Shown here piece by piece: positions 1 to 8,768 of a stretch of DNA of 38,046 nucleotides. Position 1 is the stretch's first letter. Every line of letters begins with the position of its first letter. The stretch comes from Tritrichomonas musculus. Taxonomy: Eukaryota; Parabasalia; Tritrichomonadida; Tritrichomonadidae. The position numbers and the translations under genes were made by a program. The notes under the pieces were generated by a model that was given only the letters and a program-made list of their open reading frames with translations, did not search any database and was not told the DNA's origin. The DNA is taken from the NCBI GenBank assembly GCA_039105265.1, contig JAPFFF010000147.1, forward strand, positions 1 through 38,046. Reading direction: 5' to 3'.

Positions 1-801
1 CGGCTGTTAAGCATTTACTTGATTTTACGCATAATTATTAATTTTTTTTTGAAATATATTTATATTTTAAGATTTTTATAAGATTTTCTTCTTTTTGGTT
101 GCTCTGAATTTGTAAATATTAATTACAGATTAAATGATAATTTTAATAAGTATTATTTTTTTCTTTTTTCCCCTTGCCATTTAATATTATATATCATCAT
201 TTTTCTCATCTATTATTTCTCATTCTCACCTATCTCATCTATTATTTCTTATTCTCACCTATCTCATTTATTATTTCTTATTCTCACCTATCTCATCTAT
301 TATTTCTTATTCTCACCAATATTCCATAAATGAATTATCTACGGTAAAACCACTCCGACTCTATTTTTAGCTAGCTCTCAATTTTTCAACAAACTTTTTA
401 CCATTAAATTTTTAAAATTTTGATATTTTTTAAATACCATTAAGTCATGCTTGGTATGAATTCTTAAATAAGCTGATTTCTATTTAACTTGAAAAAGCAG
501 ATAAAAAATATCATATTTGGCAACCTTCAAATTTTATGTGTTTAAACGAATGAATATATCAATTTAATCTTCAATAGCATAATTTTCATTTAGAAATTTC
601 TATTTAAAAATCTTAATTTTTGAAAAAAATCATTTTTCATTTTTAAAAACGAGGCTATTGAGACGCTTGATTTTAATTATATTTTAATATTAGAAATATC
701 AAATATAAATATACACATAATATATATCTGAATAAAGTACAGGATATCTGTAAAATATTGTTTAACTTAATATATGAAGATAAAAATTAAATTTTTCAAG
801 A
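1..801 (+). repeat. left terminal inverted repeat of the outer element (801 bp)
   Basis: Matches the reverse complement of 32772-33572 over all blocks compared, with no mismatch found; left position n pairs with 33573-n. It starts CGGCTGTTAAGC and the match stops sharply after base 801. Very AT-rich, no ORF. Identity over 801 bp points to a recent transposition or to gene conversion between the ends. Confidence 0.95.
204..319 (+). repeat. four tandem 29-bp units inside the left inverted repeat
   Basis: Four head-to-tail copies of a 29-bp pyrimidine-rich unit beginning TCTCATCTATTATTTC, at 204, 233, 262 and 291, differing by one to three bases each. The mirrored set lies at 33254-33369. Subterminal repeats of this kind are often transposase-binding sites in Mutator and other long-TIR elements; that role is inference here. 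Confidence 0.85.
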
Positions 802-1813
802 TGCCTTTGAAAACGATTAAAAATGATTCAAAAAAATGAAGAGAAAAACTTTTTCAATATTATTTTTTTTATAAAAAAATGGAAATTTTAACAATTTTAT
901 AAGCAATTAGAGAAATAACAACTTATTAATTTAATTTCCTATTACGTCTAAAATATGAAATTCTTGTTCTTGTTGAATTTGGTGTTCGATGATTAAATAT
1001 CATCAATTATTGAGTAATATGATCATTTGTAAACCTGTAACAATTAAATAATAAACAATATTCTCCAGATGACCATTTATATTGCTTTTTTTATTATTTG
1101 AGTATTTCTTTCATTTTATTTTTAAAAAGTTATAAATTTGTATAGAAAAAGTTGATTTACTGAGAAGTATATGGTAAGGGGTTTTTCAGCAAAAATGCTT
1201 CCACACCACCTTACAGAGCCGTTGATGGCTTCGTGAAAGGCTTCTCACGAGTACTTAACAATTCGATATCGTTGTAAAAATACGTTTATTTTTAGTGCGA
1301 CACCTCATTTTTCCAGGTTTTTATCTAAAAAATATATGTTTTTATCACGAATTATGACCAAAAGGTGATAAAAAAGCAGAGAAATGCAAAAGCCGAATTT
1401 TTATATACAAAAAAAGACAAATTAATTTCTATTTTGGAAATTTAATTGCGGGTAGTTAATAAATTGTCCTGAAAACCGCTCTAAACGACCACTTTTCATG
1501 ACAATTCTTTTATTACTTTTCTGATTTTGAATGTAAACCAAAAGACAATCTGATGCCAAAAGATGTTAAACGAATTTTCAGTGATTGCGACCATAAGTGA
1601 ATCTGAAAAAAATAATTTATCGCTTTTATCTAAACGATAATGGAGGAGCTGTTTTAGAAAATTATTCAAAAAATTCCTGATGACAAAGAAACAAGAGATG
1701 TCATTGTAATAACTGATAACTTATTGAAAAGAATAAAAAATATGAATAAAATTATTCTCGAACGAATGAGAACTAAAAAATAAAATTCAAAGAAGACAAT
1801 CAAAATAAATAGT
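802..1813. other. AT-rich gap without a recognisable gene
   Basis: No convincing reading frame on either strand. A short open stretch on the + strand near 1650-1782 contains VIVITDN followed by a basic tail, which faintly recalls a DDE-transposase second-aspartate motif, but it is too short and isolated to call. Confidence 0.5.
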
Positions 1814-2512
1814 TTATTTTAATATTGAAACCAATTTATTAGCAAACAATGACTGTTTTAAGTTATTATTTATGAAATAATCTGATGTTAGAGATTGTCT
1901 GTTAGGGACCAAATCAAGAATGGCTAGACCATTTATACCAATAAAAATGACAATCATTATTTTCTTCTCAAAATTACTTGGTCTTGTTCTCTCATCTAAA
2001 TCATCTGAACTAACAGCCCATTTCCTTTTATGATCGAAATAATATTTGCACTATGTATCATCACCTGTGCATATGTATTTAGATTTATCATGCTTCAAAT
2101 AATTGAGCTCCTGGATCATTATCTTTGACATTTCGAGCCTCAACTAATTCTGTGCATTATTTAATTGATGTGGAATACAAGTTAATAAATAATTTTTATA
2201 TCCTAATTCAGTCAACCTGTGGAATACTGTAGCTCCTCTTGATCCTACCATGAATGCAATCTCTCTGCAAGAAGCATAAGGATCAATTCTTATTCATGCG
2301 ATAATTTCATCATCAATATATGTATATCGAGGTCGTACTGAACGAGTGGCATCAAAAAGATATGTACGCCCTCTATTGAACTCACCTATCAGATAATAAA
2401 CCTGAGTTCTACTAAGACTCTAGTCCCCAAACCAATTCTATAATTGGTCTATGATTTCATTGACTTGATATCCCAGGAGTTTCAAATGTTTGATGCAATA
2501 CATTTGCTCCAT
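1814..2512 (-). pseudogene. decayed mariner (Tvmar1-like) transposase, N-terminal two thirds
   Basis: Reading the minus strand from an ATG at 2512 gives MEQMYCIKHLKLLGYQ, an N-terminal helix-turn-helix region, a linker with RPRYTYIDDEII, then YLLTCIPHQLN and KSKYICTGDD with a following KRKWAVSSDD, the layout of a mariner transposase up to and just past its first catalytic aspartate. The single frame is interrupted by about five stop codons and ends near 1814, before the rest of the catalytic core. No mariner terminal repeats or TA duplication were identified with confidence. It is an old insertion inside the left arm of the outer element; the assignment to Tvmar1 is from remembered family resemblance. 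Confidence 0.75.
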
Positions 2513-2660
2513 TTTTTTAAAAGTAAAAGTCCAAAAAAGGGCATTTATATATTGATAATAACTTTTTATTTGGATGTTGTTGGTTGATAAAAATATAAAA
2601 GTATATTAATTATAATATAAAGTTTTTTATTGCATATTTGTTCTGTTTTGAAAGTAGTAT

Positions 2661-2754
2661 AGTATAGGCTCCGCTATCGCCAAGCCTATACTTAAGCCCA
2701 TTTTACAGCCAATTGGAGCCTTTGGAAGCCCCCATAGCCTTCAAAAAGCTCCAA
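2661..2754. repeat. GC-rich hairpin cluster
   Basis: Two foldbacks in otherwise AT-rich DNA. The first has a perfect 10-bp stem, AGTATAGGCT at 2661-2670 pairing with 2683-2692 around a 12-nt loop. The second pairs TTGGAGC at 2713-2719 with GCTCCAA at 2748-2754 and has further partial pairing inside. It lies about 210 bp beyond the 3' end of the fibre-like gene pair. The remaining bases of 2513-2966 show no gene. Confidence 0.7.
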
Positions 2755-2966
2755 CCACCTCGATAATTCAAAAAGTTCGCAACAAAAAAATTCGAAACTC
2801 ATACTTTTATCGTCTCGTTGTAAAAATTATTTTGACACAAAAAAATGTATTTCTTGAAGATTCCGTCAAGATAATCCCTTCGAATCAAGAAGTTGTTTTA
2901 TAATGATTGAAATGTACCCGACGCTCAATCCAGCTGAAGAACAAACACCAATCCCTATAGAATTTT

Positions 2967-3689
2967 TTACTCATTCCATTTTAATTGCTTAATGTAAATC
3001 TGTCCTTCTGGATATTGATCTAAATTCATTCTTACATTAAAGTCATATTTATAATCTGTAGCTTGATATTGAACAACTTTTACTTTCTTTGATCCATATA
3101 TTTCATCGAGTAAAGCAATCTTTGATCCGTGGAGAATTCTCACAAAATGTTTTTCACCACTTGTCTCTTTAAATATTATTAACAATTCATATGCATCAGA
3201 ATCGAACTCGGTACTAATAGTCAAAATATTTTTGTGTGAATCATAATTGATTCCTGTTAAATCATCAATCCATTGAATATCACAATCAACAAAGCCAGAA
3301 TAAAATATTTTCCATTCATTTTCTTCATCTTTATGATTCTTGAATGAAACAAAGAAGTCCATAAATAATCCAAGAATATCATCCACAGGATATTTGTCAT
3401 TTGATCTAACAACTTTGAAATATTTAATATCAGAATAACCATTTATGTCTTCTAAATAATCATCAACAGACGAACCAATATGTCTAAATGGTTCAAATGT
3501 ACAAGAAACTTTTAAAACTTTAGTTTGATATTTTTCATCATAGACTGTTTCAATGGTTAAATCTTTCACGATTCTATATTTAAATTCTCCCTCTTTCGAA
3601 AATGTGATGAATGTTCCAGAGTTTAATGATATGTTCAATAACAAAACAATACACCATTCACCATCACCAGACTCATATTGTAAAATCAT
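2967..3689 (-). CDS. hypothetical protein, 240 aa, downstream partner of the fibre-like gene
   Basis: I do not recognise a family. The ATG (3689-3687) overlaps the TGA stop of the upstream gene by four bases (ATGA), so the pair is probably one transcription unit. The protein is rich in alternating hydrophobic and polar residues (for example WCIVLLLNISL near residue 12 and KYRIVKDLTIETVYD near 37), suggesting a mostly beta-strand fold, with many aspartates and aromatic residues and no signal peptide or membrane helix. With the preceding gene it resembles the distal part of a fibre or adhesin-like protein, but this is inference. It lies inside the outer element and outside the Maverick. Confidence 0.6.
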   Translation of the reverse strand: MILQYESGDGEWCIVLLLNISLNSGTFITFSKEGEFKYRIVKDLTIETVYDEKYQTKVLKVSCTFEPFRHIGSSVDDYLEDINGYSDIKYFKVVRSNDKYPVDDILGLFMDFFVSFKNHKDEENEWKIFYSGFVDCDIQWIDDLTGINYDSHKNILTISTEFDSDAYELLIIFKETSGEKHFVRILHGSKIALLDEIYGSKKVKVVQYQATDYKYDFNVRMNLDQYPEGQIYIKQLKWNE

Positions 3690-5554
3690 ATATTTGTCAT
3701 CATAATTTCTTGGAATAAATTAAATCTGATTTCAAATTCTCCATTAACATAATAGAAATAACCAATATATGTTTTTGGATTATCAGTAATATTCTTATAT
3801 CTATCATTTTTGATGAATTCAACCATTGCATTCTCTAATGTTTTCTCTAAATCGATTCGATTATCTGTTTTCAATGCTATTTCATCTTGTTTATTTATTT
3901 TTTCCGCTAGTGTTAATTTGGTATCTAAATATCCTGTTTCGCTTTCGATAAAAAAGCGCCAATCATCAGTCTCATTTTCATAATAATTTACGTAATAATT
4001 TTTTCCGTCAATTTCTATATTGACATATATCTCGGTATTCTCAGGGACATCTTCATCATAATCAAACATTATATCAAAATTCTTGACCACGCCAGCCTCA
4101 TCAGTAATCGTTCCAACAAGATGAGTTCCCCTAGTCATTTTTATTTTGGCTTCCCACCTTCCTTCACTATCTAAGACATTTTCAAAAGGCACATCGACAG
4201 CATCTTTATATATCAAATCATTTTTGCTTCTATATTTAGCATCCACTTCTTCTTTAGTATACAAATTATCCATATTTACCATACTATTTTTTATTTCATC
4301 TAAGGCAGCATTTACTTCATCAACAGTCGGAAAATCATCTAATGTAGATGTCATTGCCGCATCATTATAATGTGAATTAGCAGCTAGGGCATCAATATTT
4401 TTATGTAATGCATCTATATCACAAGTATATGCTAAATCATTTGTTGTAAATGTCATATTTCTCATGCATGAATTTCCTTGAACAATAACCCCTGAAATCT
4501 TGGATGTATGAGTATTTTGTATGGTAATAGTATTGTCATTCTTTTCATAACTATTTAACCATGCGGCCCTAAATTCTTCACTTCTGGCCAGAGGTTTTAT
4601 GACAACATTCCCTAATGTTATATTTTCTGTGACCCCTTTATATTCTGTTATATCCCCATTTTCAAACTTGAAATAGCAATTCTTTTGAGCATTAGCAAAA
4701 TATATTTTAAACACTATCATGCCTTCACTTATGGTATCTTCAGCAGTTAAAGTAATTGTTGAGCCATCTGTTTCTGCAACAACATCAATAGTATCTTCTC
4801 TAGTCAATTCATTTTTTGATACGACATTATTTATTATGTTTGATATTTCTTTATTATTTGAATTTGCAAAATCATTTATTGAATCAATCTTGTTATGCAA
4901 AGCATTTATATCACAAGTATATGCTAAATCATTTATTGTAAATTCCATATGTCTCGAACATGTATTTTCTTTAATTTGTATTCCACTAACCCTAAGATTA
5001 TGAGGATTTGATATGATAAATGATTTATTATTCATGACGCAGCTAGGGAAATCATCTGTTCCTTGGTAATCAGTAATTCCGCCAGTAATATTGATAGTTA
5101 TATGATTTTCTTCATAATCAACATCATTATATTCACTAACTTTTTGGACCAAAAATCTTGCTTTAATTGTGCCGTCTGTTATCTGGTCTTCAGCCTCGAG
5201 ATGAACTTCTCCATTAACAAATTTACCAACAACATCAATTATATCATCTCTAACTAATTCATTCTTTGAAATATATTCATTATTTATTTCATTAATTCTT
5301 GTAGTTATTGCTTTAAATGTTGGTTTTAAAGAACTCCTAAATCTATTACAAATATCCATCGCACCATTAATTGTTATGACTAATTTATCTGGATCGTCAA
5401 ATTCACTACTAAATTCGATGGCTGGTAGAGAACTAGTTTCTTTATTGCACCAATCAAGAATTGGAGATAAATCTGTTGTTTTTTGAACTGTTCTCATATA
5501 TGGATCCATCGGAATATCAGGTAATTCTGAACCATCGCGTATAATATCCAACAT
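3686..5554 (-). CDS. fibre-like repeat protein, 622 aa
   Basis: The frame opens at ATG 5554. Two long internal modules follow each other: each has SKNEL followed by a (D)DTIDVV-type strand, an AED...ISEG or ITDG turn, and closes with NDLAYTCDI and an ALH helix (roughly residues 95-230 and 245-385). A third, diverged module begins at YRSKNDLIYKDAVDV. The alternation of short helices with beta-rich modules is like trimeric tail fibres. The Maverick's 950-aa protein (8769-11621) is built on a similar plan, so the two may share ancestry, although this copy lies outside the Maverick. Function unknown; attachment or surface role is inference. No membrane segment is visible. Confidence 0.65.
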   Translation of the reverse strand: MLDIIRDGSELPDIPMDPYMRTVQKTTDLSPILDWCNKETSSLPAIEFSSEFDDPDKLVITINGAMDICNRFRSSLKPTFKAITTRINEINNEYISKNELVRDDIIDVVGKFVNGEVHLEAEDQITDGTIKARFLVQKVSEYNDVDYEENHITINITGGITDYQGTDDFPSCVMNNKSFIISNPHNLRVSGIQIKENTCSRHMEFTINDLAYTCDINALHNKIDSINDFANSNNKEISNIINNVVSKNELTREDTIDVVAETDGSTITLTAEDTISEGMIVFKIYFANAQKNCYFKFENGDITEYKGVTENITLGNVVIKPLARSEEFRAAWLNSYEKNDNTITIQNTHTSKISGVIVQGNSCMRNMTFTTNDLAYTCDIDALHKNIDALAANSHYNDAAMTSTLDDFPTVDEVNAALDEIKNSMVNMDNLYTKEEVDAKYRSKNDLIYKDAVDVPFENVLDSEGRWEAKIKMTRGTHLVGTITDEAGVVKNFDIMFDYDEDVPENTEIYVNIEIDGKNYYVNYYENETDDWRFFIESETGYLDTKLTLAEKINKQDEIALKTDNRIDLEKTLENAMVEFIKNDRYKNITDNPKTYIGYFYYVNGEFEIRFNLFQEIMMTNI

Positions 5555-5734
5555 ACTAGAGTTTTTTGAGGGTATATTATATATATTTAATCATTATTTT
5601 TAAATCTGATAGTATATTCATTTTTGCAATCTAAATTAACGAAATAAAAGCATGATAAATAAAATGAGTCCTTCTAATAAGATTCTCATTATTATATATT
5701 AATTTTGTATTATATTAGGAGTTTTAAATAAAAG

Positions 5735-5766
<32 letters not shown>

Positions 5767-5803
5767 TAAAATGTATAAATATTTAAATGCTATTATTTAT
5801 TAA
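5555..5803. other. intergenic gap with a T14A18 tract
   Basis: AT-rich spacer between the transposase 3' end and the start of the fibre-like gene. It contains a run of 14 T followed directly by 18 A (5735-5766), a perfect self-complementary tract that could act as a promoter element or strand-end barrier. No gene seen. Confidence 0.6.
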
Positions 5804-7993
5804 TTACTTAGGAGGAACATCACCTGGCGTGGGAATTCTTTTTTGCCTTCTCTTTAAAGATTTGATAATGACAGGAACATCTTTATTTGTCGATATTATT
5901 TGATCGAAATCAGGATAAATGAGATTATTCTGAAAAACGTTTTTATATTTGGCTGGGAAAAAACGAGGATGAATCCATGAACACCAATCAAAATTATATT
6001 TACATGCCACAGCTAACATGTGAACGCATGGCATCCCGCAATCAAAAAAAAATTTACAACTACAAGAAGGAATCTCATTATTATTAATAAACACGGTGCA
6101 TTTTGAATCCAAGCATCCATCTTTAGTCACTTCATATTTTCCCCAATTAAGTGGAGTTTTGGTTACAGTAAGATTATGAGCTATTGTTAAAGCATATGTC
6201 AGCCAATCACTTGCTGATCTAGTTAAATAAGTATTCTGTGAACATATTTCTTTAATTTGAAAAAAACCGAATTCATAAATTTGTAAGAAAACATCCAACG
6301 GTTCCTTATCTTTTAATTTGAGTCTTGCAATGAATGCATTTAGTGATTCAACGCACGCAGTAGAAATATTTTGATCTCTTGGAGAATTGCATTCAAATCT
6401 CGTTATTTTGGACCATTTATTATTTTCGTCTAATTTTTCCTTTAATTTTGGATATTTTGTGTTGATTTTATGCTTTACTTTTGCATAATCATGTGAATTT
6501 TCAGAACTAACTAATACTTTAAAAATTGCTTTATTTTTTTTAATATGCTTTTCTAAATGCCAATTGCATAATTGACTAATAATTCCAACTTTTTCAATGC
6601 TTTTTATTAGCTTTAAAGATTCATCGGTTTGACATGATTTAATCTTATAAAGCTCGTTCTGAAGCATACTAAGGAACTTATCGGTCGATTCAGAACTTTC
6701 AGAAGGCGCCCATGCTGCCCCAATTGGTAGTATGGTTCTGTCACCTGTCAAACCAATCATAGTGTATAAATTTCCCCCCGAAACTCCTGTTTGGAAGCGT
6801 GTATCCATTTGAACAACTCCGAAGAACAACGAAGAACGAAGGAAAGTTACCGAATAATCTGGAACAAATCCCACGAAATTGATTTTTTCACCGTCATTTT
6901 TAGTGATTAATCCATAACCACCATTTGCTTTGATAATCTCAATGAAACTGGCAAGTTTCCTCCATGATTTTATTCTTTTATTCTTGCTTAATTTAAACAC
7001 TCGATTGTATGCATTACGTATTCTTTGAGTATTAATACCTTTTTCAGGAATATTTAGTTTTTTACAAACAGCATTTTGGTATGACATGGTCAATTGTTCG
7101 ACCTTTCCAACTTTAAAAACGGCTTCTTCTAGTTCTTTTTTAGAAATTGTTTTATGACGAAGACATGTATGGGAGGTATGATCTAATATATAATAACCAT
7201 CTTTGTTTTTATTACATATGATTTGGTAATTGCAACTTTTTGCACTGCATTTGAAAATCAAAACATCTTTTTTATTTGTTTCAACTTGAACTATTCTATA
7301 ACCTTTATTTGCTTTGCTAATAAATGCTTGAGCTTGAATAGGATCGGTAAAAGGTGCATGAAGTTCAATATCGTCTATAGTTATTTCATTTTCATCGTCT
7401 TCTTCATCATCTTTTTCATTGCCTTCTTCGTCATCTTCGTCATCTTCTTCATTGCCATCTTCGTCATCTTCTTCGTCGTCTTCTTCGTCGCCTTCTTCAT
7501 TCCCTTCTTCATTCCCTTCTTCGTTATCTTTCTCACTGCCTTCTTCAAAATCATCAACATTAATAATACTACCTACTTGATCATTAAGATCTTGTTCTCC
7601 TTCAATATTAATTCCTTCATTGCAATCTTCAGTTTGTTTCAGTCCATTAAAGAAAAGTTGATCAGGTTTGATGTCTTTCCAATTAATATCATTTTTTTTA
7701 ATAGATTCATAATATGAAATTATTTCTTTGTTGTTAGGCAAAGGCAATGTAATATAGAAAGAATTTTTATGCGGAAGAGACCTGAAGTGCGGGTTTTCCA
7801 AATTCCTAATCTTTGATTCGTTATCAATTACTTTTTTTTTTCTGTCTTTACTATTATTGACATCTTTATTATCCTTTGGCGGCCTCCCACGTTTTCTTTT
7901 ATGTGATGCTTTATAATCTAATAAAAGGTTTTTAATTTCATTATTTCCTTTTTCAGATGCAAGATCTATTACTGTCTTTTTATAAAAATACAA
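5804..7993 (-). CDS. MULE-type transposase with AT-hook, zinc-binding N-domain and SWIM finger
   Basis: DDE transposase that would cut and join the ends of the outer element. Counting from the first codon of the open frame: an ankyrin-like stretch (TVIDLASEKGNNEIKNLL, 7-24), an AT-hook (KRKRGRPPKD, 32-41), a long acidic Glu/Asp tract (about 149-202), a FLYWCH/WRKY-GCM1-like zinc domain with CSAKSC and HTSHTC (249-277), a catalytic core with D397 (MDTRF), a candidate second D457, the CNWHLEKH motif (476-483) and E549 (VESLNAF), and a SWIM finger C644, C646, C656, H658. The frame opens with TTG only about 40 bp from the Maverick junction and has no ATG before the core, so the true 5' end is unidentified. 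Ankyrin coding DNA continues in the same orientation on the far side of the Maverick, suggesting the Maverick split the transcription unit. Confidence 0.85.
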   Translation of the reverse strand: MYFYKKTVIDLASEKGNNEIKNLLLDYKASHKRKRGRPPKDNKDVNNSKDRKKKVIDNESKIRNLENPHFRSLPHKNSFYITLPLPNNKEIISYYESIKKNDINWKDIKPDQLFFNGLKQTEDCNEGINIEGEQDLNDQVGSIINVDDFEEGSEKDNEEGNEEGNEEGDEEDDEEDDEDGNEEDDEDDEEGNEKDDEEDDENEITIDDIELHAPFTDPIQAQAFISKANKGYRIVQVETNKKDVLIFKCSAKSCNYQIICNKNKDGYYILDHTSHTCLRHKTISKKELEEAVFKVGKVEQLTMSYQNAVCKKLNIPEKGINTQRIRNAYNRVFKLSKNKRIKSWRKLASFIEIIKANGGYGLITKNDGEKINFVGFVPDYSVTFLRSSLFFGVVQMDTRFQTGVSGGNLYTMIGLTGDRTILPIGAAWAPSESSESTDKFLSMLQNELYKIKSCQTDESLKLIKSIEKVGIISQLCNWHLEKHIKKNKAIFKVLVSSENSHDYAKVKHKINTKYPKLKEKLDENNKWSKITRFECNSPRDQNISTACVESLNAFIARLKLKDKEPLDVFLQIYEFGFFQIKEICSQNTYLTRSASDWLTYALTIAHNLTVTKTPLNWGKYEVTKDGCLDSKCTVFINNNEIPSCSCKFFFDCGMPCVHMLAVACKYNFDWCSWIHPRFFPAKYKNVFQNNLIYPDFDQIISTNKDVPVIIKSLKRRQKRIPTPGDVPPK

Positions 7994-8032
7994 AGTTGAA
8001 TTTTATTGAAATCTTTAAATTTTTAAATACCT

Positions 8033-8038
8033 TTTAAG
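8033..8038. repeat. left 6-bp target-site duplication of the Maverick
   Basis: TTTAAG abuts the first base (A of AG) of the Maverick and is repeated exactly at 31020-31025. Six-base duplications are the hallmark of Polinton integration by the retroviral-type integrase. Confidence 0.92.
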
Positions 8039-8306
8039 AGTAGTATATGTATGTGCGTATTGGTGGTCGAATAATTTTTCTAGGTCTCCCAATACCAGGA
8101 ACCAAGCTCAAAACCTCATTTTAAAAATTAACGAAAAAATTATCCACAGGGTTTAAATTTTAATTAGCCTCCATAATCTGTTGTAGAACAAGGCCTGTCA
8201 TAAAGCGCTAAACACTCATTTTAAAATTTATTTCAAAGTTAATTCGGGATTTAAAATTTAAATAAGGGCTCCAGAGTGATTCTGAGAACAAGTTATAAAA
8301 TTTTAA
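8039..8306 (+). repeat. left terminal inverted repeat of the Maverick
   Basis: 268 bp starting AGTAGTATATGTATGTGCG, closely matching the reverse complement of 30717-31019. It lacks the 35-bp GC-rich double hairpin that is present in the right repeat. No gene within it. Confidence 0.93.
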
Positions 8307-8340
8307 ATTAAGAATTTGTTTTTTTTATCTTATTTAAAAA

Positions 8341-8742
8341 ATGCAACAACGCATCGACCATATCATTTCTGAATTACTTGCTTTGAAAACCGAATTCGAA
8401 CAATTAAATAATATATCAAATGAAACACAAATTGAACAACCAACTGAATCTGAGGCACAAAGTGTCGAACCATCAACTGAATCAACTGAACAATCAAATG
8501 AATTAAATCCTATACGAAGAAGAACAAATCGTTCATTTCCATTAAACAAATCCAAATTCCTTAATGATGAACAGAGAGACCAAGTTCTTCAATTTGCTTC
8601 TGACCATAAAGAAACAATTATGAATCAACCAAGGTCTAATCGAATTCAATTCCTTCAGAATCTAATTCGTGAACAATTAAATATCAATTTATCGTTATAC
8701 ATGACGGGAAAGCTGATTCAAATAATCTCATCCAACAATTAA
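8341..8742 (+). CDS. hypothetical protein, 133 aa, first gene inside the left end
   Basis: ATG directly follows an A/T-rich leader with a run of eight T. The first 25 residues form a likely coiled coil (IDHIISELLALKTEFEQL), residues 27-57 are a Glu/Ser/Thr-rich linker, then a basic patch (RRRTNRSFPLNKSK) leads into a helical C-terminal domain with FLQNLIREQL and LYMTGKLIQII that could be a small helix-turn-helix. A DNA-binding or end-binding role near the inverted repeat is inference; no family recognised. It converges on the fibre-like gene with only 26 bp between the stops. Confidence 0.65.
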   Translation: MQQRIDHIISELLALKTEFEQLNNISNETQIEQPTESEAQSVEPSTESTEQSNELNPIRRRTNRSFPLNKSKFLNDEQRDQVLQFASDHKETIMNQPRSNRIQFLQNLIREQLNINLSLYMTGKLIQIISSNN

Positions 8743-8744
8743 GC

Positions 8745-8764
8745 TAAAAAAAAATTTTTTTATA
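8745..8764. terminator. A9T7 palindromic tract between convergent genes
   Basis: A run of nine A followed by seven T, embedded in a 20-base string that is identical to 25807-25826, just past the polymerase stop codon. Here it separates two convergent stop codons. Sharing by two unrelated genes of the same element suggests a common 3'-end signal; the role is inference. Confidence 0.5.
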
Positions 8765-8768
8765 CTAT

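Noticed and set aside
1621-1785. Short + strand frame with VIVITDN as a possible DDE-transposase second-aspartate motif
   Set aside because: Only about 40 open codons, stops on both sides, and on the opposite strand to the neighbouring mariner remnant; too little to support.
2900-2966. + strand phrase YPTLNPAE resembling the SPxLNPxE end motif of mariner/IS630 transposases
   Set aside because: The frame is about 30 codons, has no transposase context before it on the same strand and abuts another gene's 3' end; may be chance or a tiny relic.
7223-7717. 164-aa hydrophobic Phe/Ile-rich frame on the + strand
   Set aside because: It is the antisense shadow of the acidic Glu/Asp tract in the MULE transposase.
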